Shown here piece after piece: positions 30,437 to 41,814 of a DNA stretch of 64,000 bases (positions within the stretch are counted from its first letter, which is position 1; each line of letters begins with the position of its first letter). The stretch lies in contig OX438757.1 in assembly GCA_949316235.1 (NCBI GenBank), positions 19,550,005-19,614,004 of the forward strand. The letters run 5' to 3'. Under the pieces are notes generated by a model. It made no database searches and had not been told where the DNA came from. It worked only from the letters and a program-made list of their open reading frames with translations. Made by a program: the position numbers and the translations under genes. The DNA comes from Oegoconia quadripuncta (Eukaryota > Arthropoda > Insecta > Lepidoptera > Autostichidae).

Positions 30437-31014
30437 TTTAATTATTTACACTTACAACTACTATATAAGAGGTAATTAATGACTATTTACAGCAAAATAA
30501 CAATATAAACAAGATTCTTTTGAAAGTTTGAAAAAAAGTTGAAAATCGCGCCCACTCTCTTAAAAAGCCCGCCAAAGTCCAATCGCAGCCCGCCATAACG
30601 ATGTAGTGTTGCCAACTTTTGAACGCACGCTTAAGGCGGGAAAAAAAGGAATTGCTTTATAGAATTTTGTCATTTGTAAAATAAAATAAATTAGAAAGTT
30701 TTTATTCTTTTTCCTTACACACTTTGGGGGCCCCGTATAATTTATACGGCAAATACGGCGGTAGCTACGCCCCTGCTATGAGTCAGGTACACAGGGTACA
30801 CTTGAAATAGTTAGATTTTACATAATGTTAAGCTACTGCTTGTTTAAAAGGCAATTTTCCCCTGAGAAGAACAAGCAAGAAATTAAAGGGGTTGCTCTTT
30901 TAACAGGGGTTTATACATTACAAAAAGGTTTTTATAATTCATTATTAATTGTGAAATAACCTGGTATGCGAATAGGGTAACGATTATTGTTACGAGGCTT
31001 TATTCGGTCCAGTG

Positions 31015-31285
31015 GCGTCCTCATTGGATAAATTAAGATTTCTTTGCTCTGAACTGCACTTGAGAAACCTAAAACCTAATTTTAAGTAATACGTAAATAG
31101 CTTTGTAAAGTGTTATTTTCCAGAATTTCATTCCAAAAGTGACCGCTTTTATCAATAATTTGAAATTCTCGAAAATAACAGTCATAGAAGCTATTTAGGT
31201 ATTACTTATAATTAACTTTTAGGCTTTTCGAGTACAAGTCAAAGCAATATTTGAGTGATTGGGACGAGGAGATATTACGAGTACG
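31015..31285. repeat. Foldback element
   Basis: TAAGTAATACGTAAATAGCT near 31085 is inverted as AGCTATTTAGGTATTACTTA near 31190, and TGTTATTTTCCAGAATTTCA pairs with TGAAATTCTCGAAAATAACA. The outer CTTGAGAAACCTAAAA pairs with TTTTAGGCTTTTCGAG. Arms of about 90 bp or more, with a short loop. Confidence 0.75.
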
Positions 31286-31569
31286 TAGCTTCCCAAACGC
31301 TGCCCAGCTTCTATTACGCTATTAAAAAATAAAGCGTTACTTGTGTCATTTGACGGTCCAGTTTGAGGCCTATTCCACATAATTACATCATTAATTTAAA
31401 TAAACAAAGAAAACTTGGAGAAAATATGAGTTCTAAATAAATTTCGCATGGTAGGAACCCTACGAATCCCGCCAGTCGCATATTAACATAGGGCCTGCGC
31501 GAGCGTTTTGAAAAAAGAAAAATTAAAAAACTACCTATGCCAATAACTTCTACTTCACGTACGAGTACC

Positions 31570-32165
31570 TAACATCAATTGAGACCTGCAGTGTCACTTA
31601 GAGATAGGTTTAAAGTGCATAACATTCTAACCTTTTCGTCACACTACATTTTTGAAAATCTAATGTATGTCAAAAAAAATATAGCATCATTTAGGAAAAA
31701 TAATGATAAACATGATGTCAATACAAGATAAACTTGCAGGTCACATAAGTCGCCTCCGCAAAGTCAGTAATTCATTCAAAGGGTTTTATGTATACGCTTT
31801 TTCAATAAGGTCCCAGTTGATATACAAAATCTTCCTCTCGATAAATTTAAAGATACTATAAAACAGAAACTAATTAACAAAGCATATTATAGAATATCAG
31901 ACTATTTAGATGATAATCATCCCTGGAATCTGATTATTCAAATTGTTCGCATGCCAGGCTATTTCACGATTAATAATGAAATATAAAAACCTTTAGATAA
32001 AATCAAAGCCTGATTTTAAAAGAGCAACCCTTCGAGTTTCTTGCTTGTTCTCCTTAGGGGAAAATTGCATGTTGAACAAGCAGTAGCTTAAAACATGTAA
32101 AATTGACTATTTAAAGTGTACTCTGTGTACCTACAAAATAAAGCATTTTTGACTTTGACATTGAC
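31570..32165 (+). pseudogene. LINE family A fragment (polymerase C-terminus to tail)
   Basis: Reads LRPAVSLRDRFKVHNI, MYVKKNIASFRKNNDKHDVN, then with frame decay VPVDIQNLPLDKFKDTIKQK and YYRISDYLDDNHPW. The 3' UTR is standard and the tail AATAAAGCATTTTTGACTTT is followed by GACA. Confidence 0.85.
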
Positions 32166-32224
32166 ATGCCCTATTTTTTCCTTAAAAAAAATGCATTCGG
32201 TATATTATACCGTTACAATGACCG

Positions 32225-32560
32225 TTTCTTATTTATTTATTTAACACTTTATTGCATATATAAGTACACAAACATACATTGAACAAACATTGGACAGAAA
32301 TTACAATACACAAAAGGCGAGCTTATCTCTATAAGAGATTTCTTCCAGCAAAGCCTCGAAAGGAAAAACGAATTTAAATATTTTTATTGCAGACAAAGAG
32401 CGACACTTAAAATATAGAACAATACATTAACAAAACATCACTATTATAGGAACACAATTGACAAAAGACAACACATTAAGATTTATAGCAATAATGGTTT
32501 GATTAAAGGACTATTTTATAAGACCAAAAAATATATAGTAATACACACAATAATCGTATA
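32225..32560 (-). repeat. LINE family F 3' UTR
   Basis: Starts TTATTTATTTATTTAACACT (reversed poly(A)-type tail), then CATACATTGAACAAACATTG and CTCTATAAGAGATTTCTTCC. Relatives are at 35960, 36985, 39420 and 39670. Confidence 0.65.
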
Positions 32561-32562
32561 TA

Positions 32563-32642
32563 CCAAGAGGTTAAAACGAGGGCGGAAAGTAGATAGACAT
32601 GGTCGTTACTCCACCGACAAGAGCATAGCTCTTAAATTGAAG
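32563..32642 (+). repeat. Short dispersed repeat (AGGTTAAAACGAGGGCGGAA)
   Basis: Shared with 34378-34432 and 46212-46297: GGCGGAAAGTAGAGAGACGT, GTTACTCCACCGACAAGAGC, ATAGCTCTTAAATTGAA. Possibly a LINE-internal or 5' piece, since the copies abut LINE fragments. Confidence 0.6.
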
Positions 32643-32654
32643 AAGAACACACAC

Positions 32655-33240
32655 ATTGAAGAAAGTTAGGTGTCCACAGTAGAGCGGCTCGTTACTTCAC
32701 GCCGGCTCACCGCCTCCAACTTTATAAGGCGCAAGGTCGGCCGCACGTGGAGTATTGTTCTCACCTATGGGCTGAGGCACCTCAGTATCAGCTTCTTCCT
32801 TTTGACCACGTTCAACGTCGCGCAGTCCGAATTGTCGGCCAAGAGAGTCTCACTGACCGACTGGATCCCCTGGCGTTGCTAAGAGACGTCGCGTCCCTCT
32901 GCATTCTCTATCGCATATTTCATGGGGAGTGTTCTGAAGAACTGTTCGAGCTAATACCCGTTGCTCAATATAACCGATACACTTCTAGCCGAAAATTAAA
33001 TTTCCATCCACATCACCTGCATGGATAAGTGGAAGTCTACCACTGTACGTTTCTCAAGAAACTTCTTACCACGTACGACCACCCTGTGGAACGGACTTCC
33101 GGCAGCGGTATTCCCGAACGAGTACGACATTGGAACCTTCAAAAAACGAGCCTACACCTTCCTCAAAGGCCGGCAACGCATCTGTCGTCAACACCATCGG
33201 ACGATTAAATCTATACTGGGTTCAATTTGTTGATATATAT
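32655..33240 (+). pseudogene. LINE family C polymerase C-terminal fragment
   Basis: Reads [60 protein letters not shown], then after one frameshift at about 33020 [20 protein letters not shown] and [20 protein letters not shown]. The most complete protein piece of this family in the window. It lacks the RT core and is non-functional. Confidence 0.85.
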
Positions 33241-33759
33241 ATATGTTAATAGTTGTAAGGCTTGTAGAATGTCAGTGTAGGTAGGAATAATTAAAGTAAG
33301 CATGATGATACACGCAAGTTCTCTCTGTTCTTTATAAGCCTAGATTCATAAGTATATTGATAATCATGGATTATCAATATACATATTGTGTTGTCTCTCT
33401 TGGTGGAGCCTCTGTGCTCCTTCTAGGCGAGGCCTCTGTGCCTCTGAATTGACCTCCTAAGCCGCCCCCTCTATTGTCAATCCTCGGCCTCCATGTAAAC
33501 TCTAGTTTTGGTGAAATGGTTCTCATAGGTAACGTATGCATACTCACCCGCGAGCTTCTTGAGTTACGCAAGGACTCACCAATCTTTTAAATACTACCTC
33601 ACTTCGTTATCTTCACACATTACGCACAAACATTCTCATATTCATTTTTACAGCTCTTTTTATCTTGCCGCCATCTTCTCTTCCTTTCTCTTCTTACCCC
33701 GCTCTCACTCTCACAGTGTTGCCACCTTGCGAATCTTAAGCAATGTCTTTCGATCGACG
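33241..33759. other. Intergenic spacer with a perfect short palindrome
   Basis: TATATTGATAATC, ATG, GATTATCAATATA at about 33353-33381 is a perfect 13-bp-arm palindrome. Nothing else identified. Confidence 0.4.
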
Positions 33760-33897
33760 CAGATTTGTATTACCATATTCGCGCTTCGCGACAGCATCTG
33801 TGACCTTTTTGGTGTTGTGGGTGTCCATGGGCGGCGGTGATTGCTTTCCATCAGGTGACCCGCATGCTCGTTTGCCGCCCTCTCATATAAAAAAAAA
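33760..33897 (+). repeat. LINE family C 3' UTR fragment
   Basis: TGGGTGTCCATGGGCGGCGG, TGATTGCTTTCCATCAGGTG and GCCGCCCTCTCATATAAAAA. Confidence 0.8.
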
Positions 33898-34889
33898 CAC
33901 AATAAATACATAATATAAAAGCCTATATACTAAAATACATATTAGTTTTGTTTCCTAAATAAAATGAAAATAATGAAGCCCAGTTATGATGTGAGACACT
34001 CGGACAGTGATTAACCACATTCGGTGGTTAGTTGAATTACCGGTTACCATGTGAGTTCAGCGGGCACACGAGAGTAAAGGGGGCCAAGATCAACCGCAGC
34101 AGAAATCGCAAAACACCAGGCATATTGCACACATATTATTGCGAAAATTGTGCGACATTGAAATTTTATTAAACGCCACAACCTTGGCCTTTCGCATTCT
34201 TGTTCGTTTATATCACATTTTTAGTGTTCTGTACTGAGATTGGCAAAACGGAACACTTGGGGAATCATATCTTTCTGCCCGTCTGTCAGTTATTAGCATT
34301 TGAAATTTTGGTATAGTTGAAGACACTCTGTGGAAAATACAGATATGTATTTCATTGTATTTCGATTTTACTTGTGTTAGGAGGCTAAAACGAGGGCGGA
34401 AAGTAGAGAGACGTGGTCATTACTCCACCACATGTCGAGTGAAGTCAGATCGAGGCTTTACGAACAGCAAGGGCTGCAATGATGACCATGTTTGAAGATC
34501 AGCAGAGTAGCTAAGCTAAGCAGGCCATTATAGGTAGCCAGCAGCTTAGCGAACAAGGCTTGTATAGTGCCTTACTCAAACAATGCAAGTAATTTAAATA
34601 AAAGCAACTGGGTATAGTAAGAATTTATTTAAAGTAACAATTGTTAAAAGTACAGTTACTTAATTCAACACCACCTTTCTAGGGTTTTTGCAAAAATTTT
34701 GACCATCATCTTTTGTCTCTTCCCCGCGCTATTTGTTTTTTTTTTTATAATTAGGCAATGATGCATGTTCAGCCTTATACAGCCAAATTTTAGAATAAAA
34801 TCTTATTGCACTTTACTATTTTTGAAATAAAATTCGATAATATTGAAATTCCATACAACTTTGCATTGCGTCTCTTCGACTAGCGCGGA
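33898..34889. other. Intergenic spacer
   Basis: Apart from the short dispersed repeat at 34378-34432 I see no gene or named element. Confidence 0.35.
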
Positions 34890-35343
34890 AATGGTGTCGA
34901 TTCGGATGTACACCAACTAAACTAAACTAAAACCAGTTTTCAAGATTGAGAATAGTTTTGTGACCGGTCTCAAGTAAACGTGTTGATTAATAAACCTTAC
35001 TTGAGACCTGTACTCACTTGAGACGTGCGCCGAGTTTCACGTATTAATAAACGAAAGTCAAGACTATCATTCATTCGCCGCTGAGGCGAATACTTGAGAA
35101 GTGATCTCAGCTAAGTAGACCTCAAGATTGGTTTATAAATTAGCACGTAGCTTGAGATCGCGTCAACTGCTTAAGATGCATCTCGGGTGATACAGCCTCA
35201 AGACTCATATTGAGATTGGTTTATTAATACGGGCCATAGAGTGGTGCCGTCGCATCGTACTGTTCCAGGGAGAAAGAGACAGTACTACTTCAAAACTGGT
35301 TTTAGTTTAGTTTAGTTGGTGTACATCCGAGTCGACACCAATG
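34890..35343. repeat. MITE family G copy 2 with MITE family E inside
   Basis: Outer ends: GGTGTCGATTCGGATGTACA on the left and TGTACATCCGAGTCGACACC on the right, followed inward by ACTAAACTAAAAC and its complement. Inside, about 34930-35236, lies a reversed family E MITE ending TTTATTAATACGGGCC. Its outer left terminus is lost. Confidence 0.75.
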
Positions 35344-35955
35344 TCGACTTTGTTCAAAGAAGGTTACATTACAAGCCTTTTTGAATAAAATATTTGACAC
35401 TATTTGAGTTACAACCTCAGTACCTATTGATTAGATTAAAAGACAACTTGTACAAAACTATACCTATCTAATAGCCATATATAATTACGCAACTGCAGCA
35501 AAACCTATATCAGATACATCAACCGTTAGCACGTCTCAACACACTGTCAGCTGCGACCATTGCAGGCAAATATGTACCCTCGGTCCTTGACAACTAGATT
35601 GTGAAAGGCAACACCATATTGACCGCAGCCAGTTCTACTACGACTCTGCTATAATATTTACGTGTATCGTGTTTTATCTGTGAGATATACGATATTTAAA
35701 AAAGCTTGTGTCATGTGTTGTCAAAATGTTATCGTTATAAGAAAAACTGGCTTCATAACAATTTAGTTCAGTTTTCCCATTTTCCAGTGAAGTGTGATTC
35801 CCATATTCGTTTGAATTTAACAATAGTGTGAGAAGAAAAGTGACGTACATAATGTGATATATCTATATCAAGATACGTACAGGTAGGCCTGATAGTTCAC
35901 TACTATTCTCAGTCAATAGAAGTCCACTGCTGTCCAATATCTACCTATTGTGTAC
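35344..35955. other. Intergenic spacer
   Basis: No gene or recognisable repeat. Confidence 0.35.
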
Positions 35956-36165
35956 TTTTTTCTTTATTTATTTATTTATCATTTATTGCACACAAGAAAA
36001 AAAACATACAGACACAACATAATAGAGACGACACAACAGGTTCTGCTTATTTCCATAATGAAATTTCTTCCAGCAGACCTACGAAAGAGAGATATGACTG
36101 GAAGATGCAGATAAGACGTGCACAATGGAAATCTAAAGAAATGGATAAATATGATAGATTAAAAA
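35956..36165 (-). repeat. LINE family F 3' UTR
   Basis: TTTATTTATTTATCATTTAT (reversed tail), TGCACACAAGAAAA, then AGAGACGACACAACAGGTTC and ATTTCTTCCAGCAGACCTA. It is the inverse of 39425-39550. Confidence 0.65.
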
Positions 36166-36184
36166 AACCTAACTGAATATTTAT

Positions 36185-36525
36185 TTTTTATTTTTTTTTA
36201 TATGAGAGAGCGGCAAACGAGCATGCGACCTGATGGAAAGTAATCACCGCCGCCCATGGACACCCGCAACACCAAAAGGGTCACAGATGCGTTGCCGGCC
36301 TTTGAGGAAGGTGTAGGCTCGCTTCTTGAAGGTTCCAATGTCGTACTCGTTCGGGAATACCGCTGCCGGAAGTCCGTTCCACAGGGTGGTCGTACGTGGC
36401 AAGAAATTTCTTGAGAAACGTACAGTGGTAGACTTCCACTCATCCAGGTGATGTGGATGGAAATTTAATTTTCTCCGAGAAGTGTATCGGTTAAATTGAG
36501 CAGCGGGTATTAGGTATAAATGTAA
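36185..36525 (-). pseudogene. LINE family C 3' fragment
   Basis: Minus strand encodes [40 protein letters not shown], then the family 3' UTR and poly(A) at 36185-36200. Confidence 0.85.
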
Positions 36526-36639
36526 CTACATATTAATAAGTACATATTTCAATACATACGAATATAAAATATAACATACATACAATACACGGAATAACAC
36601 TATTTCTTCGAGTAACATCCTATCAAAATTTTGTTTTTA

Positions 36640-36915
36640 TGATTAACTAGATACGCGTTTGACCACAATCTCACCTGATGGAAAATGACGATGTGGTCGA
36701 AGATGAAGCACGCGATCCCATAGACGCCTATTCACCCTGCTTGTTATAGGATTCAGGAAAGAATGACGCCGGAAAGGAGTTCCATGCCTTGGCTCTTCGC
36801 ATTATCAATGTAGAGTCAAACCGCTTAGTGTGAATGTTCGGTATGTTAACTACATACGGGTGGAATCCCTACCCACGCCTAGTAGTCTGAAGATGAAATG
36901 GCGATGGTGGAATAA
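36640..36915 (-). pseudogene. LINE family B 3' fragment
   Basis: Inverse of the 44720-45135 copy: TCACCTGATGGAAAATGACG, AGGAGTTCCATGCCTTGGCT, CATACGGGTGGAATCCCTAC. The coding part is decayed. Confidence 0.8.
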
Positions 36916-36977
36916 GATTATGTTATTCCAACGCACACTCAATTATCATGAACAATTTTTCGATTCAAGGATCCATT

Positions 36978-36987
36978 TGCGAAATAT

Positions 36988-37018
<31 letters not shown>

Positions 37019-37140
37019 TAGTTTATTGTACACTAATCATAAAAACAGTACAGCAATAAAGAGGATGTACAAAGGTGCAAGCTTATCTCTAAAAAGAGAT
37101 TTCTTCCAGCAAGACCGTGAGTGACAAGAGTGAGAATTGA
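36978..37140 (-). repeat. (TTTA)n microsatellite and LINE family F tail
   Basis: About ten TTTA units at 36980-37020 continue into GTTTATTGTACACTAATCAT and CTCTAAAAAGAGATTTCTTC of family F. The microsatellite is the expanded retroposon tail. Confidence 0.75.
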
Positions 37141-37414
37141 AGTGGATAGACATACATACGTGTACAGATTTAATTTTTGTTAATTATTTAATTTATTGAA
37201 TATTAAGGTTTAAAGTGCTAATTTTTGTTAGAGTCAAGTGTCCCTCCCTCTGCCAGCTAAACGGTTGATTTTGGATAGGTACGTCAAAAAATTCACGGCA
37301 GTAGACTATATAACAAAATTAAAAGGAAAACTATTACAGTTAGCTGTAATTTCCTATTTAGATAGGCTTTACAAGTCAATAAGTAATAGTCGAAACACAT
37401 CACAGATCAAAGAA

Positions 37415-37485
37415 CAAATTGTGACGGGCAAGTACGGGACCCTACATTGCGTGTGGCACGACACACACTTGGCCGGTTTATGAAT
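37415..37485 (-). repeat. Dispersed motif AACCGGCCAAGTG...GGGTTCCGTA
   Basis: Minus strand reads AAACCGGCCAAGTGTGTGTC then GTAGGGTCCCGTACTTGCCC. Related copies are at 50485-50550 and directly after the esterase 3 stop codon. Confidence 0.55.
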
Positions 37486-37519
37486 TATACTCTAAACAAC
37501 TTGTAGTCTAGACTACCTA

Positions 37520-37788
37520 GTTTTTTTTATACACAACGGGTTAGCACTTGACCTAATCTGAAGTGAAGATGAGGCCGAACGTGGAAGCGTACTGACCCGG
37601 AAACCCCATCTTATTCTGCGACTGTTTGGGGGCAGGCTTGGATATGATGGTGCTACCCAGGCGGACATTGAAAATGCCGTACCGCCAACCACACCGAGTA
37701 CTAAACATGTACCCCGCTGGGGATCGCACCCGCGACCGTATTCGAAAACCTATGTTGTTTAACATTAAGCCATGGAGGCGGTTGAAGC
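37520..37788 (-). repeat. tRNA-derived SINE family 1
   Basis: Minus-strand head has the decayed CTCCATGGCTTAATGTTAAA box and GGTGCGATCCCCAGCGGGGT. The body and tail match the family, with the T run at 37521-37528 as poly(A). Confidence 0.8.
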
Positions 37789-38004
37789 TTCAATGAACGA
37801 CGCATTTCCGTAAAGTGACGTCACAGCGCAGGACCTTGTTTGCTGCAGTTGTGTGCAATAGATCACAATTACAGCAATCCGTCGCATTACACACGAAGGC
37901 AAACATATTATTTGTTGTAATTAGACGTATCCGCGAATAGTGTGGATTGGTACAGATCCGGCGTTAGGGTAGGGCGCGATTGGATGACTATCCCAAAGAG
38001 TTTG

Positions 38005-38660
38005 TTTTTATTTACTCCTCTCGGAGAAAGCAAAGGGGTCTACGCCCATACAGCGATGTGTTATTGCTCTTACGTCTTCAGTTTTGTGAAGTCAATCTCA
38101 GTCAAAACAAGTAATTTGTCGTATACTTGGCGTATACAGTCTAGCCATGGTCAAGTCATTTTTCAGTAAAGTGGCAGAATGTTTACTTTAATTTACCCTT
38201 CGTTTCACTTGTACACCATCACTGACTTTTGCTGCACAATTTTCTGCCATTATTAATCAAAATTCAGAATACACAAACTATAAGAAATAAAAACTAAAAT
38301 GCAACATAACTCGATGAGTTCCCGCCAAAAGAAACTTTTTTTTTTATTCTCGAATATTGTTGGAAGGAAAAGTGATCTAACCCCATACGACCTAGTATTC
38401 TGTAATATTCCTTCTGTAGTAATTCTTCAGTAAAGTGACAGAATACTTTACAGCAGATTTTGGCGGCTTTTTGTGGGAATCCGAAAGTTTCGTCAAGCAC
38501 TTCAATTTACACTTCCCTTCACTTGTACACCATCACTAACTTTTGCTGCACCATTTTCTGTCGTTATTAAACTTCATTCAAACTCAGAATGCAAAAATTT
38601 CAAGAAATAATAATAAAAATGCAACATCACTCGCTGAGTTCTAGCCAAGAAGTTTCTCCC
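38005..38660 (+). repeat. Dispersed repeat R, two tandem copies
   Basis: Copy 2 (38005-38330) and copy 3 (38345-38660) each carry CAGTAAAGTG.CAGAAT, ACTTGTACACCATCACT and GAGTTC..GCCAA. They are direct neighbours and differ by indels. See 5870-6265. Confidence 0.7.
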
Positions 38661-38664
38661 GGAG

Positions 38665-39010
38665 AAATGAAATGAAATGAAAATGAAATGAAATGAAAAT
38701 CATTTATTCATGTAGGCAATACAATATGCACTTATGAACGTCATTTGTTTTTTAAACTACCACTAGCTCGGAACGCGACCACTACTGAGAAGAGCTAGCG
38801 AGAAACTCAGAGGGTTTGTCTCTTTTCAATCAATCATTTACAATCAAGAAAGGTTACAACAATTTTATATATCGTGTAGAGGAGCCGTTTAATCCCATGG
38901 ATTACTTTCATTAATGTAGTCTGAAATGTTGTAATATCCCTTTTTACATAATTTTTGTTTTATAATAAGTTTAAATTTATTAAGCGGAAGATTCCGTATA
39001 TCCATGGGAA
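38665..39010 (-). repeat. LINE family A-related 3' end
   Basis: GAAATGAAATGAAAATCATT tail repeats on the left. The minus strand ends in a decayed KKGYYNISDYINE-type C-terminus, then CAAGGTTCCCATGGATATAC (VP.DIRN) at the right. A divergent relative of family A with a different tail. Confidence 0.6.
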
Positions 39011-39112
39011 CCTTGTTGTAGAAGCAAAAAAAAAGAAATAGTGGCAACTCCGTGTATCTACATGTACGGAGAGTGCTGCCGCCGGCGATTGGTTGAGGAA
39101 CTAAATCTATAT

Positions 39113-39418
39113 ACAGGGTGAATTTGAATTCGTGTAATTCCCATTAATTGGTGACGCCACGTGACACGTGCTAACCCGTTGTGCATAAAAAAACTTTCCC
39201 CAAGGAAGCATAGTTGAATTCAATCCAAAAAAAATCGATTAATACACAATAAAAATTATTGGACTTCCGTACTAAAGATGGCTTCACAATGGTTTACTTT
39301 GTATGGGTAATGGAAAATGTTTTGATCGAATTCGGTTATGGGTCCTTGGGGAAAGTTGTTCGTAATAAGGAGAGGAGTACACAATAAACAGGAATTACAC
39401 GAATTAAATTTCACCCTG
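39113..39418. repeat. MITE of the CAGGGTGAATT family, complete copy
   Basis: 306 bp, flanked by TA. Ends CAGGGTGAATTTGAATTCGT and (reversed) ACACGAATTAAATTTCACCCTG. Subterminal ACTTTCCCCAAGGA is inverted as TCCTTGGGGAAAGT. No ORF. Confidence 0.85.
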
Positions 39419-39419
39419 T

Positions 39420-39560
39420 ATATTCTCTCTTTCGTAGGTCTGCTGGAAGAAATTTCATTGTAGAAATAAGCAGAACCTGTTGTGTCGTCTCTATTATGTT
39501 GTATCTGTATGTTTTATTTTTCTTGTGTGCAATAAATGATAAATAAATAAATAAAATAAA
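39420..39560 (+). repeat. LINE family F 3' UTR
   Basis: TAGGTCTGCTGGAAGAAATT, TGTTGTGTCGTCTCTATTAT and the tail AATAAATGATAAATAAATAA. Confidence 0.7.
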
Positions 39561-39669
39561 TATACTTGCGCACTGAGCATAGGTAGAAAATATACAAGTA
39601 TATTTATTGTATATCTGAAATCTGAAATTAGTTTAGTCAGTGGCACATTTAGAATCGATTCCGGCTATA

Positions 39670-40130
39670 AAAATATGGGGTTATATTTATTTATTTAACA
39701 CTAACCGTCTTATTCATGAAAATTTACAAACGCTTATTTATAAGGCTGTTTTAGTTAAAGTATGTTTTGTCTCTGTCGTTCATAAGGAAATGTTGTAATG
39801 AAAGAAAGTGACAAAACATACTTTAACTAAAACAGGCATAAAAAGCGTTTGTAATTTTTTTGTGAATAAGAGGGTAAGTATATAAACATACATTGAACAA
39901 ACGTAGGACAGAAATTACAATACACAAAAGGCGAGCTTATCTCTGTAAGAGATTTCTTCCAGCATACCCTCGGAAGGAAAGACCAATTTAAAGTTTTGTA
40001 TTGCAGACAAAGAGCGATACTTCAATAAAACAATACATTAACAAAACATCACTGTTATAGGAACACAATTGACAAATGACAAAAGATTAAGATTTATAGC
40101 AATAATTTGATTATAGGACTAGCGTATTAT
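39670..40130 (-). repeat. LINE family F 3' UTR interrupted by a hairpin MITE
   Basis: TTATTTATTTAACAC at 39695 resumes after the hairpin as ATATAAACATACATTGAACA and GAGATTTCTTCCAGCATACC. The continuous arrangement is visible at 32226. Confidence 0.7.
39706..39877. repeat. Hairpin MITE family H, complete copy
   Basis: AACCGTCTTATTCATGAAAA...GTTTTAGTTAAAGTATGTTT on the left pairs with AAACATACTTTAACTAAAAC...TGTGAATAAGAGGGT on the right. About 170 bp with a short central spacer. Confidence 0.85.
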
Positions 40131-40321
40131 ATGTAGAACATTTTTTTAAATTATTTATCTAATTAAGGAATGGTAAACCCATAAGCGAAACAACAGTAAC
40201 CGAATTCGTAACAACGCTTTATTTTTTTTCTAATCATATTAATTACATAATATTTGATCTAATTGAGTTGTAATTGAACCACCGAAAATTGACAAAACAA
40301 CCGACTTAACTAAAGTTCCGT

Positions 40322-40515
40322 TACGGTTGCGAGTTCGAATCCCGCGACGGGTAAATGTTTGTGTGATGAATACGAACATTTATTCCCGACTCATGGATGT
40401 TTATATAAATATTTATGTATGTTTATCCGTTATCAAGTATCCATAGTACAAGCTTTGCTTAGTTTGGAACTAGATGATTGGTGTAAGTGTCCGAAATATT
40501 TATATTTATATCTAT
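40322..40515 (+). repeat. tRNA-derived SINE family 2
   Basis: Begins at the B box (GGTTGCGAGTTCGAATCCCG) and runs through TGTGTGATGAATACGAACAT and GGAACTAGATGATTGGTGTA to TATTTATATTTATATC. Confidence 0.8.
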
Positions 40516-41810
40516 CTCCGGCCTGCATCAGCAGATCTTCATGGAACCCTTTTAAACAAAAGATAATTATTTATCTAGTAATTTATAATCATATTTCATA
40601 AAGTATATTTGGGTCAGTGCTTTATTCAAGTCGATGATAAGGCCTCCAATATATATTTTAAAAAAATCATCAAAATCAGTTCACGATCGAACTTGCGACC
40701 TCCGATTTCTAAACCTTATGTGTGTTAATATTGACCCACAGGCGCGTTTTGCTACTGAATTTCCGCATAAACTTTGCTCAATATCAATGAAATATTTCCT
40801 TCGTAGAAGAGACAATCTGTATGTTTTCAACCGAGTTTCGCATCACTTGCTTGATGCTTCTATGTTCCTGGTAGCTGTATCCCGTCGACGCATGGCAGTC
40901 CACGTGACTTCCCGTTATCTCCCCCTCCTCCTACATCGACGCTACCTATTTTATGCCAACCTGGTAACTTTCAGTGAGGGGCACGTGTCCTGTTGAATGG
41001 TGCGACCGAGATGCACGGTATCTCTCTACTCTCCACCGCTAATAGATAACAGCGAAACACAATTTGCAAGTCGAACAATTTGTCCATCGACTGGTAGATA
41101 GACAATCCAACTGTTACTCCGTCCATACAAACTCTATTGAACGATACGTGCGTATCTCTCCGTAATTACTCTCGTTATGACAAGTTTGTCAACAAATCCA
41201 GGTTAAATCGTAGATTTTTGGTACAGTCATTATTAAAATAGTTTTCAATTTTACTCGACAATTTCGCTATTTTTTACAAAATTTAATTAAATATGACGCG
41301 TCAAGTTCGGATTTTGGTGTTTCCTATAATAAGGAAATGGAAATAATCGTCTGGCAACATACAACGCCTGACAACTGGCTACTATCTGTATTATATATTG
41401 TACATGCTTTGCCTAGTTAATTGGAGTAAATGTATATAAATAACTTGTATGTTTATTATAAGGTAAGACGAATCAGAATCGCGACTATAAAACCTAGTAC
41501 ATATTCCTGTCCTATTTTATATACCAAAAATTCTACAATGAGAACACGTTTGTAACTGCTTGTACTATAGGAGTAAAATGTACACTCGTTCTACTGCAAA
41601 CTGGTACAGATTTATGGGGCCTTAGTCCTTCTATCGCTCCAACACGTGACGTTGCGCGTGACTCACCGAATCATCCCGGCATTCAATCTTGAACACACCT
41701 TCTTTTAGGTTCTGGTGGCCTAGTATCGCTGTACGATGTAGCAGTGATGTACCTAGGGGTTTCAAAAATGGCATGTTTTTGTGGTAATTTTAGCACAGTC
41801 AATGAAATTA
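40516..41810. other. Long gene-free stretch
   Basis: The 120-codon open frame at 40634-40996 shows no motif, no splice partner and no compositional shift. I see no repeat relatives in the window. Contents unexplained. Confidence 0.35.
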
Positions 41811-41814
41811 AATA

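Larger units (their letters stand above)
25385..30596 (-). mobile_element. Full-length I-like non-LTR retrotransposon with 13-bp TSD
   Basis: The element proper is 25398-30583 on the minus strand. The target-site duplication CGCAGCCCGCCAT is perfect at 25385-25397 and 30584-30596. Layout 5' to 3': about 150-nt 5' UTR, ORF1, ORF2 overlapping by ATGGATAA, short 3' UTR with an internal A20 tract, terminal poly(A) (T run 25397-25419). Both ORFs are open, so this is a recent insertion and a candidate active source copy. ORF order with an RNase H domain after RT places it in the I group (I/Nimb/LOA-like). Confidence 0.93.
25158..30775. mobile_element. Non-autonomous hAT-like element carrying the I-like LINE
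   Basis: Termini CAGAGGCGTAGC at 25158 and the complement of CAGGGGCGTAGC ending at 30775. Flanks GAATGAGT and CTATGAGT match at 6 of 8 positions, in keeping with an old 8-bp hAT target duplication. Without the LINE it would be about 430 bp and has no transposase. Subterminal GGGGCCCCGTATAA occurs near both ends. Confidence 0.75.
24724..30990 (-). repeat. LINE family A 3' end, split by a nested insertion
   Basis: The stump 24724-24763 (tail and ATGCTTTATTTCGTAGG) resumes at 30786 (GGTACACAGGGTACACTT, then TTTTCCCCTGAGAAGAACAA). The uninterrupted version is visible at 52440-52560, where GTAGGTACACAGGG is contiguous. Everything between is later insertion. Confidence 0.85.
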
